Below, one piece after another: positions 52,730 to 64,000 of a stretch of 64,000 nt of DNA. Position 1 is the first letter of the stretch. Each line of letters begins with the position of its first letter. The notes beneath the pieces are model-generated. The model was not told the origin of the DNA and made no database searches. It worked only from the letters and a program-made list of their open reading frames with translations. Origin of the DNA: Azolla caroliniana (Eukaryota > Polypodiophyta). Both the position numbers and the translations under genes were made by a program. Where the stretch lies: positions 7,006,001 through 7,070,000 of the forward strand of contig JBHGNT010000021.1 in NCBI GenBank assembly GCA_043228905.1, given 5' to 3'.

Positions 52730-55700
52730 ATGGTGGCAAGCCAAATACTTGATGGACGGCCTATCGAGAACCTGAAGAAGTACAACCACAAAGTGGAGGA
52801 AGGAAAGGAAGCGTTCGAAGGGAAGCCTTCCATGGGACCTGTGTACAGGAGCATTTTTGCGAGAGACGTCTTTCCTCCTCCCGCTCCTCCAGGGATCGAT
52901 ACTTGCTGGGACATCTTCAGGTGTTTCTTCATCTCAACCTGCTGATAATCATTACTTTCTCTTCTTCCCGTTCTGTTTCGTTTTTTTTTCTGTTTTCTCT
53001 CTCTCTGTGTATTCCGTGTTATCATGGTTTGGCCATCGGGTAAAATTAATTCTCCAAATCTCTTCCTCTCTCGCTGCACTGTATGCGTTTCATGGAATCA
53101 GAATCAAAAGGAACATTTGCAGGTATGTTTTTTCTTTCTTTTTTTTTAGCTCAGCTCTGCTCGGTTGTGATTTGCAATCGATCTCCTGTGTGGATGATGG
53201 AAAGAAGACCTCCCTGTCTCTCTCTTCATCTCTTTCTCTCCTGAATTTTTACTGTATTGCATGGCTTCCATGCAATCATTATTAGTTAGTATTCTCACCA
53301 TTGTCATTTGCTATACACACACAATCGCCACGATTTCTCATCAGTATGATGGTCGAGGTTACCATGGTGGCCTTTCTCTCATACAACTTAGGCATTCCTT
53401 CTATACAATGAAGCCCGATATGGTCGGTACCATTGTGCGCTTTCTAGATAGGAAAATGCTCATTCTGATCTTATTTGTATGATAATCGCCATTTTGCCTT
53501 TGCTGCAGAAACACTTGGCACGCACCCTTCGTACTGAAGCTCATACGAAATCAATGTAGAATGCTATTTCTGATCTCCTTTGGTTGGGGGTCACCTTTGC
53601 CTTTCTTTTCTTTTCTTCTTTAGGTCACATTTGATCTGTGGAGGGATTTCAATACTTTTTGATAAGTTGAGTGAGTACATTTCCTGTTTCGTCTCCCAGA
53701 CGCAACTAAGACCTAATTTTTATTGGTACTTCTGGATTTCCTCTCATCCTTCTTGTGTTGTCCGCCAAAACCTTCTATTCTGGTCTCATCTTTGTCATCG
53801 TTGTGGTTTCTGGTTTTATTCTCATTCGTTTTTCCTTATCTTATCTTTTTAGGTTGGCCCATCTGCGTTTCTCCTCATTTCTCTGTTCTCGTTTTGTCAT
53901 TTGAAGGTCTCCATTGTGGCATTGCCTGATAAAATTCACGGATTTCTTTTGGGTGTTTGCCATTTACTCTCATCATAACAAGACTTTCATGTAGAAGTTT
54001 TCTTTCCTCTTCTATTATAGAGTTATCTATAATGGAAAGGACATTGACAATCCATCCCTTTCTTACTTCCTTACCTGGCATCAATTGTGCTTTCTCATTA
54101 CCACATTTGAATTATTTATGCATGATCATCACCATAGCGGGATTCCTTACTGTTGAATCTCTTAAGCTCAAAGTTGAAGCACAGAAAAGAGAGCATTTGG
54201 AGCACATTTAGTTATTCTTGTGGTGGTGTTTGTGATTAGTTGTACTGTTGTTGGGCTGAATTTTTTTAACAAATCTTTGAATTACACATGGTAACAAGCA
54301 TTGTGATTGATTTCCCAAGCTTTCTCTGACAGTCATTCAGTTAAGCAATATCCTAACAACAAACTATTGGGTCGTCGAGAAATTAACAATGGAAAGGTGC
54401 ATTTTTATCCTGAAATTTCAGTATCCCATTATACATCCTGAGTCAATTATTTGTAACATCGCCTCTAAGACTGGTATAAAACGGGTTCCTCTGTAGGCTG
54501 GAAAATATGTGTGGTTAACTTACCAGGAAGTTTTTGATCGAGTTCTGAATGTTGGCTCGGCTATGAGGACATGTGGTGTAAAACCGGTAAGCTGACTAAC
54601 TAACTTTGGACTGTATATCTCAAGGAATCAGATATTGCTGTCTGATAAATTATAACTTATGATCTTTGACCATACATTTTGAGGAATTTATAAAAGTTTA
54701 TTGTCTTCCAGATGGAGAAATGTGGCATCTATGGAGCGAATTGTCCTGAATGGACCATTGCAATGGAGGTACGATCTTTTCACAGTTATTGGTAACCTGA
54801 AATTGAGAGCATGAAAGTTTTATTTTTTATCTGTCCTGTGGTTTGTAGGCTTGCAATGGACATTCAATTTGTTGTGTTCCCCTGTACGATACTCTAGGTA
54901 CTTGTTTTCACTGACCTTTCAGATGAATCAGAGTTATCAGCTCGGGTATTGAAAATTTGGATGAATTTGAACAGGGGAAAATGCTGTGCAATTCATTATC
55001 AATCATGCAGAGACACCCATAGTTTTTGTACAGGAGGCCAAGTTGACAGAGGTTTCATTCCTGCTATCAATTTTCCCATGTCATGAATCCATATATACAT
55101 ATATAGATTCCATTCTCATTTTTTCTTTCTCTCATTCTTGTCTTTTGGTGTCATGTAGCTATTGAAGTGCTTGTCTGCCTGCCTGCAATTCCTGAAAGGT
55201 AAGTAAAATCATAGTAGCTTTCGAAATGCATGGTAGAAAGTTTTGACTATGCAAAATGTAGTTCTTCAGCCTTCCTTACTGCAAATTATCATTTCCACTT
55301 TATGTAGTTGTCGTGAGCTTTAGTGCTGTTCCCGAATCTCAGAGAACTCAGTTTGAATCAAATGGTGTAAAAATTTATTCATGGGAGGAGTTTTTGGATA
55401 TGGTATGTGATTCATGATGATTCATGGTATCAGGTTGTTGCTCTTGTATGATACTTGATTTTGGTTTTTATTGGTCAAAATCTGTTTCTTGTTGACATAG
55501 GGGAAGAGAAACCCAGTTGAATTGACTCCTCCACGAGGGCTAGACATTTGTACCATCATGTACACAAGTGGTACTACTGGAGATCCAAAGGGAGTTCTAC
55601 TCACCCATGAATCAGTCTCACTTCAGATGGGTGCTGTTGATTATTGGTGTTCTCATTTTGAAGAAAAGGTATTTTAGTCAAACTTACATCATGCAATTGG

Positions 55701-58700
55701 GGTGTTCATACACATGTATGCGTCAAAAATGTGATGGTTGGTAAACTTGAACACTAGTTGGATAGCTAGGCATAGCAGTACTGTTCTGAAACACAAATAC
55801 CATGTATTTGCTCTATTGTGGATTGATATACCTCTAATGATGGGAAATAACCAAGAAAGCAAGAACAACAGTCATATGTTTCAAAAGCATTTGACATATA
55901 GCTGGCAGAGAAGCAATCCAAGTACAAATAATTCAGGTTGATGGTATACTCCTGCTTCGACGGAAATTTGGATTTCCAGTCACAGACTTATAGCAACCAA
56001 CTGCCTCTGGTATGACTGTATCTTACCAGCCTGAAGTTAACGTGCCAAAATACACTAACTTGTCCTTGTGCACTAAAATATAACATATTTCTGGCCTCTG
56101 CTCTGACTGTCTACTTTACCATCCTGAAGTTGACCTGCCAAAATACACAAACTCGCTCTTGTGCATAAAGTATAACATATTTCTGGTGTCGTTATCCATC
56201 AATTCAAGATTGTTGAATATAACAGAGTGTATATGAATGACTATTGAATACAATTGCACATGCTTCATAAGTTACAATTACAAACTGTTCTTATGCAGAT
56301 GACTGTGGAAGACTCCTACTTGTCTTTTCTACCACTAGCTCATATTTTTGACCGGATCATTGAAGAGCTATTCATACATAAAGGTGCTTCGATTGGATAC
56401 TGGAGGGGGGTGAGTCTCTCTTTGGGACTTCATTGATCTAAAACAAGCATCCCTAAGCATTAACAAATATGTGTGTCTTCTTGTGTGGAAGGATGCAAAA
56501 TTGCTTATAGAGGATCTACAAGAGTTGAAGCCATCACTATTTGTGGGAGTACCTAGGGTCTTCGATCGAATTTATTCAGGTTCAACTTTATCCACATACA
56601 AGTGTTAGTGTGAGTACAATGCAAATGATTATATGTAACTGGCTGCAGTACATAATGGTTTTCTGATTGATAGTTAGTCGATTGCGCTTGACTGGAGCTG
56701 CCTTCCACCTCAAATTGCTGTTTGAAGCATGCTACAAATAGTGAGTTGCTGGAATACTTGGGATATAGACGTGATCTTTTTTGCTTATTCTCTGGTGGAA
56801 GCCTGAAAGACTCATTGCGTTTTTATTTATTTATTCGGCAGTAAATTATTTTGGATGAAGATGGGGTATAAGCAGAATGAAGCTTCTCCATTGGCTGATG
56901 CACTGATTTTCAAGAAGGTAATGTCACAATTTCAAAGCTACTAATATTTTAATTGCGACCATAACATTGTTACTTGTATTTCAGATACATAAAGTTCTTG
57001 GTGGCAAGGTCAGGTTACTTATGTCTGGAGCAGCCCCCCTGGCTTCACATGTGGAGGAGTTCCTTAGAGTAACTACATGTGCAATGGTGGTGCAAGGATA
57101 TGGTAAGTTTGTAGGTCAATTAATTTATTAACCAGTTCACACACATTCACACGTTTTTATAGCAATAGCTTTATGATAATCGAGAAATATCAAAGTGAGT
57201 TGAAATCATCATGGAAACATTAGAACATAGGATAAAAATGCACATCAAGTTCATGAGAGATAGCAAACGTGAATTTATCATCGTGTGGAAAACAGAAATA
57301 AACGATATTGATCAGAGGTTGATGGCCTGAAATTATGTTCATCAGGAATAGTCCTGGCTTTCCATAGAATCCAGTATTAGACTCTTACAAACAAGATGGC
57401 AACAAGAGAAAAGGATAAAAGAACTGGAATTTCATGAGTCATGCACATACAACAGATATGGGTGTTAAATCATTAAATGTTGATGAAACTGTGCTTTGTT
57501 TTCGAAGGTTTGACGGAGACTTGTGCTGGTAGTTTCTGTTGTGTGCCAAATAACATGTCAATGATCGGTACTGTTGGAGTTCCATCTCCTAGTGTTGAAG
57601 TACGGTTAGAATCTGTGCCGGAAATGGGCTATGATGCACTGGGGCCAGTTCCTCAGGGAGAGATTTGTATGCGAAGCAAGATCATGTTCTCTGGTTACTA
57701 TAAACGTGAGGACTTGACCAGGGAAGTGTTGGTTGATGGTTGGTTTCACACAGGTAATGAAAATGAATAACAATATGGTATCAAATATGGATGAATGATT
57801 GCTTGAACATTCATTTTGAAATTTTGATTTAGGTGACATTGGTGAGTGGCAACCAAATGGGTCATTAAAAATAATTGACAGGAAGAAGAACATTTTTAAG
57901 TTGGCTCAGGGAGAATACATTGCTGTTGAGCATCTTGAAATGGTGTATGGGATGAGTATGTATGTAGAACAGATATGGGTGTACGGCAACAGTTTTGAGT
58001 CCTCCTTGGTGGCTGTGGTTGTGCCGAATGAAGAATCTCTGAGAAAATGGGCGTCTGTGAATGGACTAAAAGGCACATTTGCAGATCTATGCAATGACAA
58101 AACGGTGCAAGATTTTCTCTTGAGCGACTTGACATCTGTTGGCAGACAGCAGAAGGTACATGCTTTTACATTAGTTTGCTTTATCTTTATATGAAGATCC
58201 TTATCTATGAACTCTCTTAACATCTGTTGGCAGACAGCAGAAGGTACATGCTTTTACATTAGTTTGCTTTATCTTTATATGAAGATCCTTATCTATGAAC
58301 TCTCTGTGTGCAGTTGAGGGGCTTTGAGATACTCAAAGCTATTCATGTCGATTCCCTTCCTTTTGATGTAGAAAGAGAGTTGATCACTCCAACATATAAA
58401 AAGAAGAGGCCTCAGTTATTGGCTTATTACAAGGTATGGAACTACACATGAGCGTTTGCATATATACGTGTTTAAACCCAAAATACATCTCATGTGCATT
58501 TGTGAACTACTGAAGCCCCACAGTATGATTTCAAGTCTTTTTCATTATATTTTCTATCACCTGTGCCACGTGAACTACTAAAGCCCCCATGCATATGCAC
58601 GTTTTCATGTTTGGGTGGATGTGCATCTTTGTATCTGTATGATGGTGGATTTGCCCTGTTTTGTGATCTCAATGTTTATTAAACACATGAACATTTATCA

Positions 58701-59280
58701 TGCCCTATGTTTATGATATCTATTTGATGTAAAATTGAACGATTATTAAAGGAGTGACGCTACTACGAAAACTAGACAAGGAACACTCCTAAATCACTTA
58801 TATATCTGCATTGCATGTATATGGATATAAAATTATACCTATTTGTATTGCTGTATCTGCATATCAAGAAAGTGCTAGTCAATTATGAAATATTGTCTGA
58901 ACGAATTGTAAACATAGGCTTGATTTGTATTATATACATAGAAATAATTTAGGTTACTGGAAAAATTAATTGTAATACATGATCTAAATGTGGATTTTCA
59001 TGAACGCGTTATGAATATGGTTTTTTATGCATATGAGGCTACATGTGGTGTAATGTCAAAAGTAATACATTTATTACTTAAAGATATGTTTTGACCCATA
59101 AGCTTGACACCTTAAAACGGAAAAGACCTGGCAAGCTGTATTCTTTTGGGTTTTTAATTATTATCTAATATTCTTTTGGGAAGTTGATTCATTCAGGTTA
59201 AGTTTTCAGGGGCACTCATTCATTTTTTGTAATGTTTTTCTTCGTAGGACGTGATCGATAAGCTATATAGCAGCCATTGA
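52730..59280 (+). CDS. LACS: Long-chain acyl-CoA synthetase (18 exons)
   Basis: Exons join in phase to 2013 bases (670 residues): 52730-52920, 54333-54396, 54497-54586, 54712-54768, 54849-54897, 54975-55051, 55159-55198, 55308-55402, 55501-55668, 56299-56409, 56492-56579, 56674-56740, 56842-56917, 56985-57102, 57508-57753, 57833-58155, 58314-58433, 59248-59280. The enzyme activates free long-chain fatty acids with ATP and CoA, feeding lipid, cutin and wax synthesis or export. Motifs: AMP-binding [11 protein letters not shown] (residues 242-252), GYGLTET (429-435), HTGD (511-514), [10 protein letters not shown] (527-536). The N-terminus [20 protein letters not shown] and lack of a transmembrane or peroxisomal signal fit the LACS1-5 group, usually ER-associated. 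Exon 2 (64 bp) and exon 18 (33 bp) are tiny. The paralogue is not assigned. An 88-bp duplication overlaps the exon 16 donor. Confidence 0.95.
58132..58307 (+). repeat. 88-bp tandem duplication across the LACS exon 16 / intron 16 border
   Basis: The segment ACATCTGTTGGCAGACAGCA, followed by GAAGGTACATG, occurs at 58132 and again at 58220; the copies are almost identical for their full length. It duplicates the last 24 coding bases and the splice donor of exon 16, so two equal donors exist (after 58155 and 58243). Only use of the first keeps the frame open. Confidence 0.95.
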
Positions 59281-59859
59281 ATTTGCTCCTCATTCATCAT
59301 ACTGGATCTCATATAAACCAAGTGCATAACTGTTGTATTTAAGGAGATCGAGAGCTATCCATTGAGGCTGGAGTAGTGCAGACTTTTGTTGCGTGAATAA
59401 TGAAACCATTTATGCATGTTAGATTTCCCATTGAGAATGCCTGTTTCTCCTTTCCAGGTGCAGTGTAATCAAAACTAACAATAACAAGACTTTGCCTTAA
59501 TGGTGAGGTGCTACAAAATATGTGTCCTTTCCATTATTCAATTTGTGAATGTCTTTATTAGCTTTAAATAAAATTCTTTTCAGATAACTAATTCATTCAT
59601 TGAGTGCATCTCTTAATCAGGTCTAAACATTAGGATGAGTTTTAATTTCTTCCCCCCCCCCTTTTTCTGGGGCAATACATGGGAAATCTCATTTTGGAAC
59701 AAAACAAACACTAACTAAAAATCCTCAAATGGAGGTGAAAAAAAATACGAGTGTCTAACAGTAGACGGTTCATCAATACCATATAACTTCCAGTTGTACA
59801 AATAGTCCATTATGCCCAGAATCTGATCCAATGTAAATAGATGGCATTACCTTTTAAAC
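59281..59859. other. 3' UTR and downstream region of LACS
   Basis: Presumed 3' UTR; AATAAA-like signals occur (for example AAATAAAAT near 59565). A C-run lies at about 59653. No gene is seen. Confidence 0.5.
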
Positions 59860-60418
59860 TAGCAAAGGGCATGGTTCGGTTTGGTTTTAAGGCAAAGAAA
59901 CCGAACTGAAACGAAGCCGAACCGTACCAAACCATTTAAGAAAAAGTTGAAACCAAACCATTTAAAACCAAACCGTTTAGGGAAAAGTTAAAACCAAACT
60001 GAACCATTTAATAAAAAATTTAAACGTAATCATCACTTAAATCAAATTAATTAAACATCTAAATAAACAAAAATACATTAAATTAAATAAGCATTTAAGT
60101 TAAATTTATTAAATTAATAAAAGAAACTTTAATTGAACCATTAAATAAAATAAACATTTAAGTTAAATTAATTAAATTAATAAAACATCATTAATTAAAC
60201 CATTAAACCAATTAACTATTAAGGTAAAAAAACAGTTAACTAAAAACCTTTAAACATTTAAATCAAACCTATAAACTTGAGTTTTAGAATTGAACCGATC
60301 TGAAACCGAATCGTTTATCAAAAATCCAATCCAAACCAAACCATTAAATCTTTTTAGAACCAAATAACCATAGCTTAACGGTTCGGTTCGGTTTGAGTTG
60401 AAACCGTGCCCATTGCTA
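59860..60418. mobile_element. Small non-autonomous hAT-type element, same family as 48627-49809
   Basis: 559 bp with ends TAGCAAAGGGCATGGTT and (complement) TAGCAATGGGCACGGTT. The flanking 8-mers TTTTAAAC (59852-59859) and TTGTAAAC (60419-60426) match at seven positions. Subterminal motifs (AACCGTTTAGGGAAAAGTTA, CGGTTCGGTTCGGTTTGAG) correspond to those of the larger element; the non-repeat insert is absent. Confidence 0.85.
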
Positions 60419-60598
60419 TTGTAAACCATGGGGGAGGAGATCAAAATATGAAAGCATATTTTCAACTGTATATTTGGTAACTGGAGCCAAAAATCATCCA
60501 AATCAATTGGCTGGATCATTGTTTCCGATTCCTATGCCACCGTCACACAAACAATGATTCTCTCCTTTTCTTGGGTGACATTGTATTGGAAAGTAATC
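60419..60598. other. Short spacer, nothing recognised
   Basis: About 180 bases between the hAT-type element and the copia LTR, without recognisable features. Confidence 0.5.
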
Positions 60599-61205
60599 TG
60601 ACGGGAATTAACCCTTCTAATCACCTTCTTCGCCCGGCCACAACCGAGTAAGCGCGAATCGATGGAGCAGAAAATAGGAACCACACGGAGAAACAAAACG
60701 CGAGTACACAGGGATTAACGTGGAAAACCCTAGGCGGGAAAAACCACGGGAGTACGAGACTCCAAACCAACACTATACAGAGAAGTATACAATGGGGAGC
60801 TGCAAGGCGACGACCTTGAGCTCGCTGTCCTCGCCACAGGCGGCGGAAATACACAGAGGCGTCTACCTCTTCCTCTCTCGCGCTCTATCTCTCTCACGGC
60901 TGCTCTCTCTTCACTCCTCTAAAGTGGAAAAACAGAAAAAAATAAGAAGCAACACTAAAACTGTTTGCCCTAAGTCATATTTATACTTATATGACTTTGG
61001 GCTATTTACAACTGTAGCCACAGGGGCCCATAGCGAACATATTCACGGATATGTCCCTGCATCCGGATCGCTCTCCGGGTACATTCGTCATCCGGTACCG
61101 AAACCGGGGTCTTCGTCATCCGGTGCCGAAAAACCGATACCGGGCTTGTCGGCATTCATCTCCGATATCCGACCATCCCATCCGAAAGGGACCGAAATCC
61201 CAACA
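60599..61205 (-). repeat. 3' LTR of the second copia copy
   Basis: About 607 bp, ending (plus strand) AAATCCCAACA like its relative. It shares most of the 571-bp LTR but differs at the outer end (TGACGGGAATTAACCC instead of TGTAAGAAATAGACG) and carries an insertion near 61100-61170 (GTCTTCGTCATCCGGTGCCG and following). Confidence 0.8.
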
Positions 61206-61215
61206 AACTCCCCCT

Positions 61216-64000
61216 TCACTTCGGCATGGGATGTCTCTCCAATCCGATCCTCTTCCGGCATGCTTCTAGCTTGTCGGGTGTGAGCACCTTGGTCAGCATA
61301 TCCGACCCGTTCTCGTCCGTGTGGACCTTCGTCAGCACGAACTCCTTGTCTTCTATCCTTTCCCGGATCCAGTGGTATCTACGCTGGATGTGCTTCGTCC
61401 GGGAGTGATAGGCCGCGTTCTTCGCAAGGTGGATTGCACTCTGACTGTCGCAGTAGAGTCGGTACTCCTCCTGCCGGATACCGAGCTCTCTAATGAAGTC
61501 CTTCATCCATATTATTTCCTTGCCGGCTTCAACAGCCGCCATGTACTCCGCCTCCGTGGTTGACAACGCAACCGTCTTCTGCAGCCTCGACTGCCACGAA
61601 ACAGCTCCCCCTGCATACGTCATCACATACCCTGATGTGGACCGGCTGGTATCTGCATCAGCCGACATATCCGAATCGGTGAAACCGTCGAGCTCGGGTT
61701 TACCGGAGCCGAATCGGAGGCACACATTCGCTGTGCCCTTCAGGTATCGGAGTATCCACTTGACCGCGTTCCAATGCTCTTTGCCGGGATTGCTCATGTA
61801 CCGGCTCACCACTCCGACTGCATATCCTATGTCCGGTCTCGTACACACCATGGCGTACATCAAGCTCCCGACGGCTGAGGCATACGGCACTTTCATCATA
61901 TCCTCCTTTTCAGCCTTTGTCTTGGGACTTTGCTTGCTGGACAACTTGCAGTTTGCCGGGAGGGTTGATCCGACCGGTCTTGCTTCCGACATGTTGAACC
62001 GTTGAAGCACCTTTGTCACATACTTCTCTTGTGACAGCCACAACTGCTTCTTGCTCCGGTCCCGGATGATGTGCATCCCTAGTATTTGCCTCGCCGGACC
62101 CAAGTCCTTCATTGAGAAGGTTCGGTGAAGAGCCTTCTTCAGCATCCGTATCTTGACCTGGTCCCGTCCGACGATCAGCATGTCGTCCACGTACAGGAGG
62201 AGTATTAGAAAGTCTCCTCCTTCGAACTTCTTCACAAACACGCAGTGGTCGGACTGCGTTTTGAGGTACCCTTCGTCGGTCATGAAGGAGTCGAACTTCC
62301 GGTACCATTGCCGGGGAGCCTGCTTCAGTCCGTAAAGGCTCTTCTTCAACCGGCATACCAGGTGCTCCTTCCCTTTCTTCTCGAATCCTTCCGGTTGCTG
62401 CATGTAGATCTCTTCATCGAGGTCACCGTGAAGGAATGCCGTCTTCACGTCTATCTGTTCTACCTCGAGGTCCATGCTTGCCGCTATGCTCAGCACCGTC
62501 CGGATAGAGGTCATCTTCACTACCGGGGCAAATATCTCGTCGAAGTCGACGCCCTTCTTCTGCTGAAACCCCTTAACCACGATCCTGGCTTTGTATCTCG
62601 GGGGGTTTCCGGCATCTCCCGGTTTCAGCTTGAACACCCACTTGTTTCGAAGTGCCCGCTTTCCTTTCGGCAACTCCACAAGTTCATATGTGTGGTTCTC
62701 ATGCAGGGAATCCATCTCGTCCTGCATGGCACTCAACCACCTGCGGCTCTGGGTGTCATGCTTTGCTTCTTCAAAGCTCTCCGGCTCCCCCTCGTCGGTT
62801 AGCAGCACGTGCTCTGGTTCCGGAAATCTCCGGGGGGCCCTTCTCTCTCTTAGAGGATATCTCCGTTCGGGAGCTTCGGTAACCGGTTCTTCCGATTCTT
62901 CTTCTTCATCCGAATCCATTTCGGGATCGGGGCCGGTTCCGGTATCATTTTCATCTTCTTCGGCCGGTTCTGTTTCTTCACCGTCTTCGGCCGGATCCTC
63001 GAGTGCTAACCGGTCCCTTGCCGGTCGGGACTGCTCCTCGTAGAGTTTATCCTCACCGGTCGACTTGGAGCTCTTCATCTCCTTCTCCGACTCCCAGTCG
63101 GCGAGTGTCTTGTCCTCCATGAAGATGATATCTCGACTCCTGAATATCTTCTTGTCGACCGGGTCCCATACTCGGTAGCCGAACTCGTCGTCGCCGTAAC
63201 CGAGGAATATGCATGGCCGGGTCTTTGGATCTAACTTTCCTCTCCGGTCCTTTGCCACATGTACGTATACGAGACACCCGAACACCTTCAGATGCCGGTA
63301 GGACACTTCCTTACCGGTCCACACTTTCTGCGGCGTGTCTCCGTCCAAAGGTACTGAGGGTGATCTATTTATCACATACGTCGCCGTCGACATTGCCTCA
63401 GCCCAAAATCCCTTGGGTAATTTCGCATGCACCAGCATACTCCGGACCCTCTCCATTATGGTCCGGTTCATCCTCTCGGCCAGCCCGTTCAGTTCCGGCG
63501 TCTTCGGCACAGTAAACTCGAGCCGGATTCCCTTCGTGCGACAGTACTCCTGGAACTGCCCCCGGTATTCGCCTCCGTTATCCGCTCGAATCGCTTTCAG
63601 CTTCTTGCCGGATTCCCTTTCCACTCTTGCGTGGAGTTCTTTGAAGACGGACAACACTTGGTCCTTTGTCTTCAACGGCGCCGTCCACAGCTTCCGGCTG
63701 TGATCATCAATGAAAGTCACGAAGTACTGGGCTCCGCCATGTGACTTCGTTTCTACCTGACACACATCCGTGTGCACCAACTCCAATGGTGCGCTACGTC
63801 TCGTCGGTGGCCTTGAGTGGAAGGAGGTTCGGTTCTGCTTACCGGCCAGGCAATCGGTGCACTTCTCCAGATGCACATGCTTCACTGGAATGAGGTTGTC
63901 TTCTGCAAGCCTCTTCATCCCCTTCTCGCTCATGTGGCACAGTCTCTTGTGCCACAGCTCACCGGCAGTGTCGGCTGCCACGTTCAGCTCCTCCGGACAT
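61216..64000 (-). CDS. Copia gag-pol polyprotein, C-terminal part
   Basis: The frame is open from the window edge to the stop at 61216 (about 928 residues visible). It begins within the linker before AADTAGELWHKRLCH and contains the HHCC region, complete integrase (HTDVCQ, IRADNGGEY, GLAERMNR), linker, RT with YVDD at 62182-62193 and RNase H, ending HPMPK. It differs from the 37754-41827 protein by scattered single substitutions and one extra Glu in the acidic linker. No stop or frameshift is seen, so this copy may also be functional. Confidence 0.95.
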   Translation of the reverse strand, partial: CPEELNVAADTAGELWHKRLCHMSEKGMKRLAEDNLIPVKHVHLEKCTDCLAGKQNRTSFHSRPPTRRSAPLELVHTDVCQVETKSHGGAQYFVTFIDDHSRKLWTAPLKTKDQVLSVFKELHARVERESGKKLKAIRADNGGEYRGQFQEYCRTKGIRLEFTVPKTPELNGLAERMNRTIMERVRSMLVHAKLPKGFWAEAMSTATYVINRSPSVPLDGDTPQKVWTGKEVSYRHLKVFGCLVYVHVAKDRRGKLDPKTRPCIFLGYGDDEFGYRVWDPVDKKIFRSRDIIFMEDKTLADWESEKEMKSSKSTGEDKLYEEQSRPARDRLALEDPAEDGEETEPAEEDENDTGTGPDPEMDSDEEEESEEPVTEAPERRYPLRERRAPRRFPEPEHVLLTDEGEPESFEEAKHDTQSRRWLSAMQDEMDSLHENHTYELVELPKGKRALRNKWVFKLKPGDAGNPPRYKARIVVKGFQQKKGVDFDEIFAPVVKMTSIRTVLSIAASMDLEVEQIDVKTAFLHGDLDEEIYMQQPEGFEKKGKEHLVCRLKKSLYGLKQAPRQWYRKFDSFMTDEGYLKTQSDHCVFVKKFEGGDFLILLLYVDDMLIVGRDQVKIRMLKKALHRTFSMKDLGPARQILGMHIIRDRSKKQLWLSQEKYVTKVLQRFNMSEARPVGSTLPANCKLSSKQSPKTKAEKEDMMKVPYASAVGSLMYAMVCTRPDIGYAVGVVSRYMSNPGKEHWNAVKWILRYLKGTANVCLRFGSGKPELDGFTDSDMSADADTSRSTSGYVMTYAGGAVSWQSRLQKTVALSTTEAEYMAAVEAGKEIIWMKDFIRELGIRQEEYRLYCDSQSAIHLAKNAAYHSRTKHIQRRYHWIRERIEDKEFVLTKVHTDENGSDMLTKVLTPDKLEACRKRIGLERHPMPK

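Larger units (their letters stand above)
60599..64000 (-). mobile_element. Second copy of the intact copia family, truncated by the window edge
   Basis: The 3' LTR, polypurine tract and the RNase H to GAG-pre-integrase part of pol are present; gag, primer site and 5' LTR would lie to the right of the window. The coding part is nearly identical to the element at 37173-42427. LTR limits here are set by similarity and the TG/CA rule; no target duplication can be checked. Confidence 0.9.

Noticed and set aside
52543-53079. Minus-strand 178-codon frame overlapping LACS exon 1
   Set aside because: It is antisense to a well-supported exon and a purine-rich leader; low-complexity composition.
53500-53550. 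Alternative LACS exon after the acceptor TTTGCTGCAG at 53509
   Set aside because: Translation does not match the family; the 64-bp exon at 54333-54396 supplies the expected [12 protein letters not shown] segment in phase.

Overview
The window looks like nuclear DNA of a flowering plant (or at least a seed plant) with a TE-rich genome. Reasons: GT-AG spliced multi-exon genes, a class I TCP transcription factor, an 18-exon long-chain acyl-CoA synthetase, a six-exon gene of a plastid-targeted plant family, a decayed PPR gene, and several Ty1/copia and Ty3 LTR retrotransposons, two using the initiator-Met tRNA primer site TGGTATCAGAGC and an older fragment a one-base variant of it. I cannot name the species. 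No bacterial-type features (operons, CRISPR, rRNA) were seen, and I recognised no convincing tRNA gene.

Layout. 1-2.5 kb: remnants of a LINE (RT zinc-binding domain) and of a PPR gene. 2.5-10 kb: AT-rich intergenic DNA with GGTTT-rich repeats, a possible solo LTR, tandem repeats and one exon-like segment near 7.1 kb. 10-12.8 kb: a scrambled cluster holding a BED zinc-finger (hAT) fragment, duplicated copia RT pieces (+) and the 5' end of another copia element (-) whose LTR has a perfect heat-shock-element triplet upstream of its TATA box. 13.9-19.6 kb: a complete but mutated copia element with 5-bp target duplication CAAGG. 19.7-21.0 kb: a 5'-truncated Ty3 element with its 3' LTR. 22.2-23.8 kb: the TCP gene. 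25.4-32.5 kb: a minus-strand six-exon gene similar to Arabidopsis At4g37920. 33.0-44.6 kb: an old Ty3 fragment split by a young minus-strand LTR element (33764-44324) that carries only a large repetitive gag-like frame; that element is itself split by an intact copia element (37173-42427, TSD TTCCG). 44.6-47.4 kb: a decayed Ty3 pol. 48.2-50.0 kb: a copia RNase H remnant split by a hAT-type element with 8-bp TSD. 52.7-59.3 kb: the LACS gene (+). 59.9-60.4 kb: a second, smaller hAT element of the same family. 60.6-64.0 kb: a second copy of the intact copia family, cut by the window edge.

The three host genes (TCP, At4g37920-like, LACS) look functional and show no obvious joint pathway. The rest is mostly transposon biology: repeated nesting, two very recent insertions with LTR pairs that look identical by eye, and a gag-only element that must borrow pol functions from elsewhere. 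The gag-only element with its giant repeat-bearing frame is the best candidate for something little described. Exon boundaries and protein lengths were worked out by hand from reading frame and splice signals; family names rest on recalled motifs, not on database searches.
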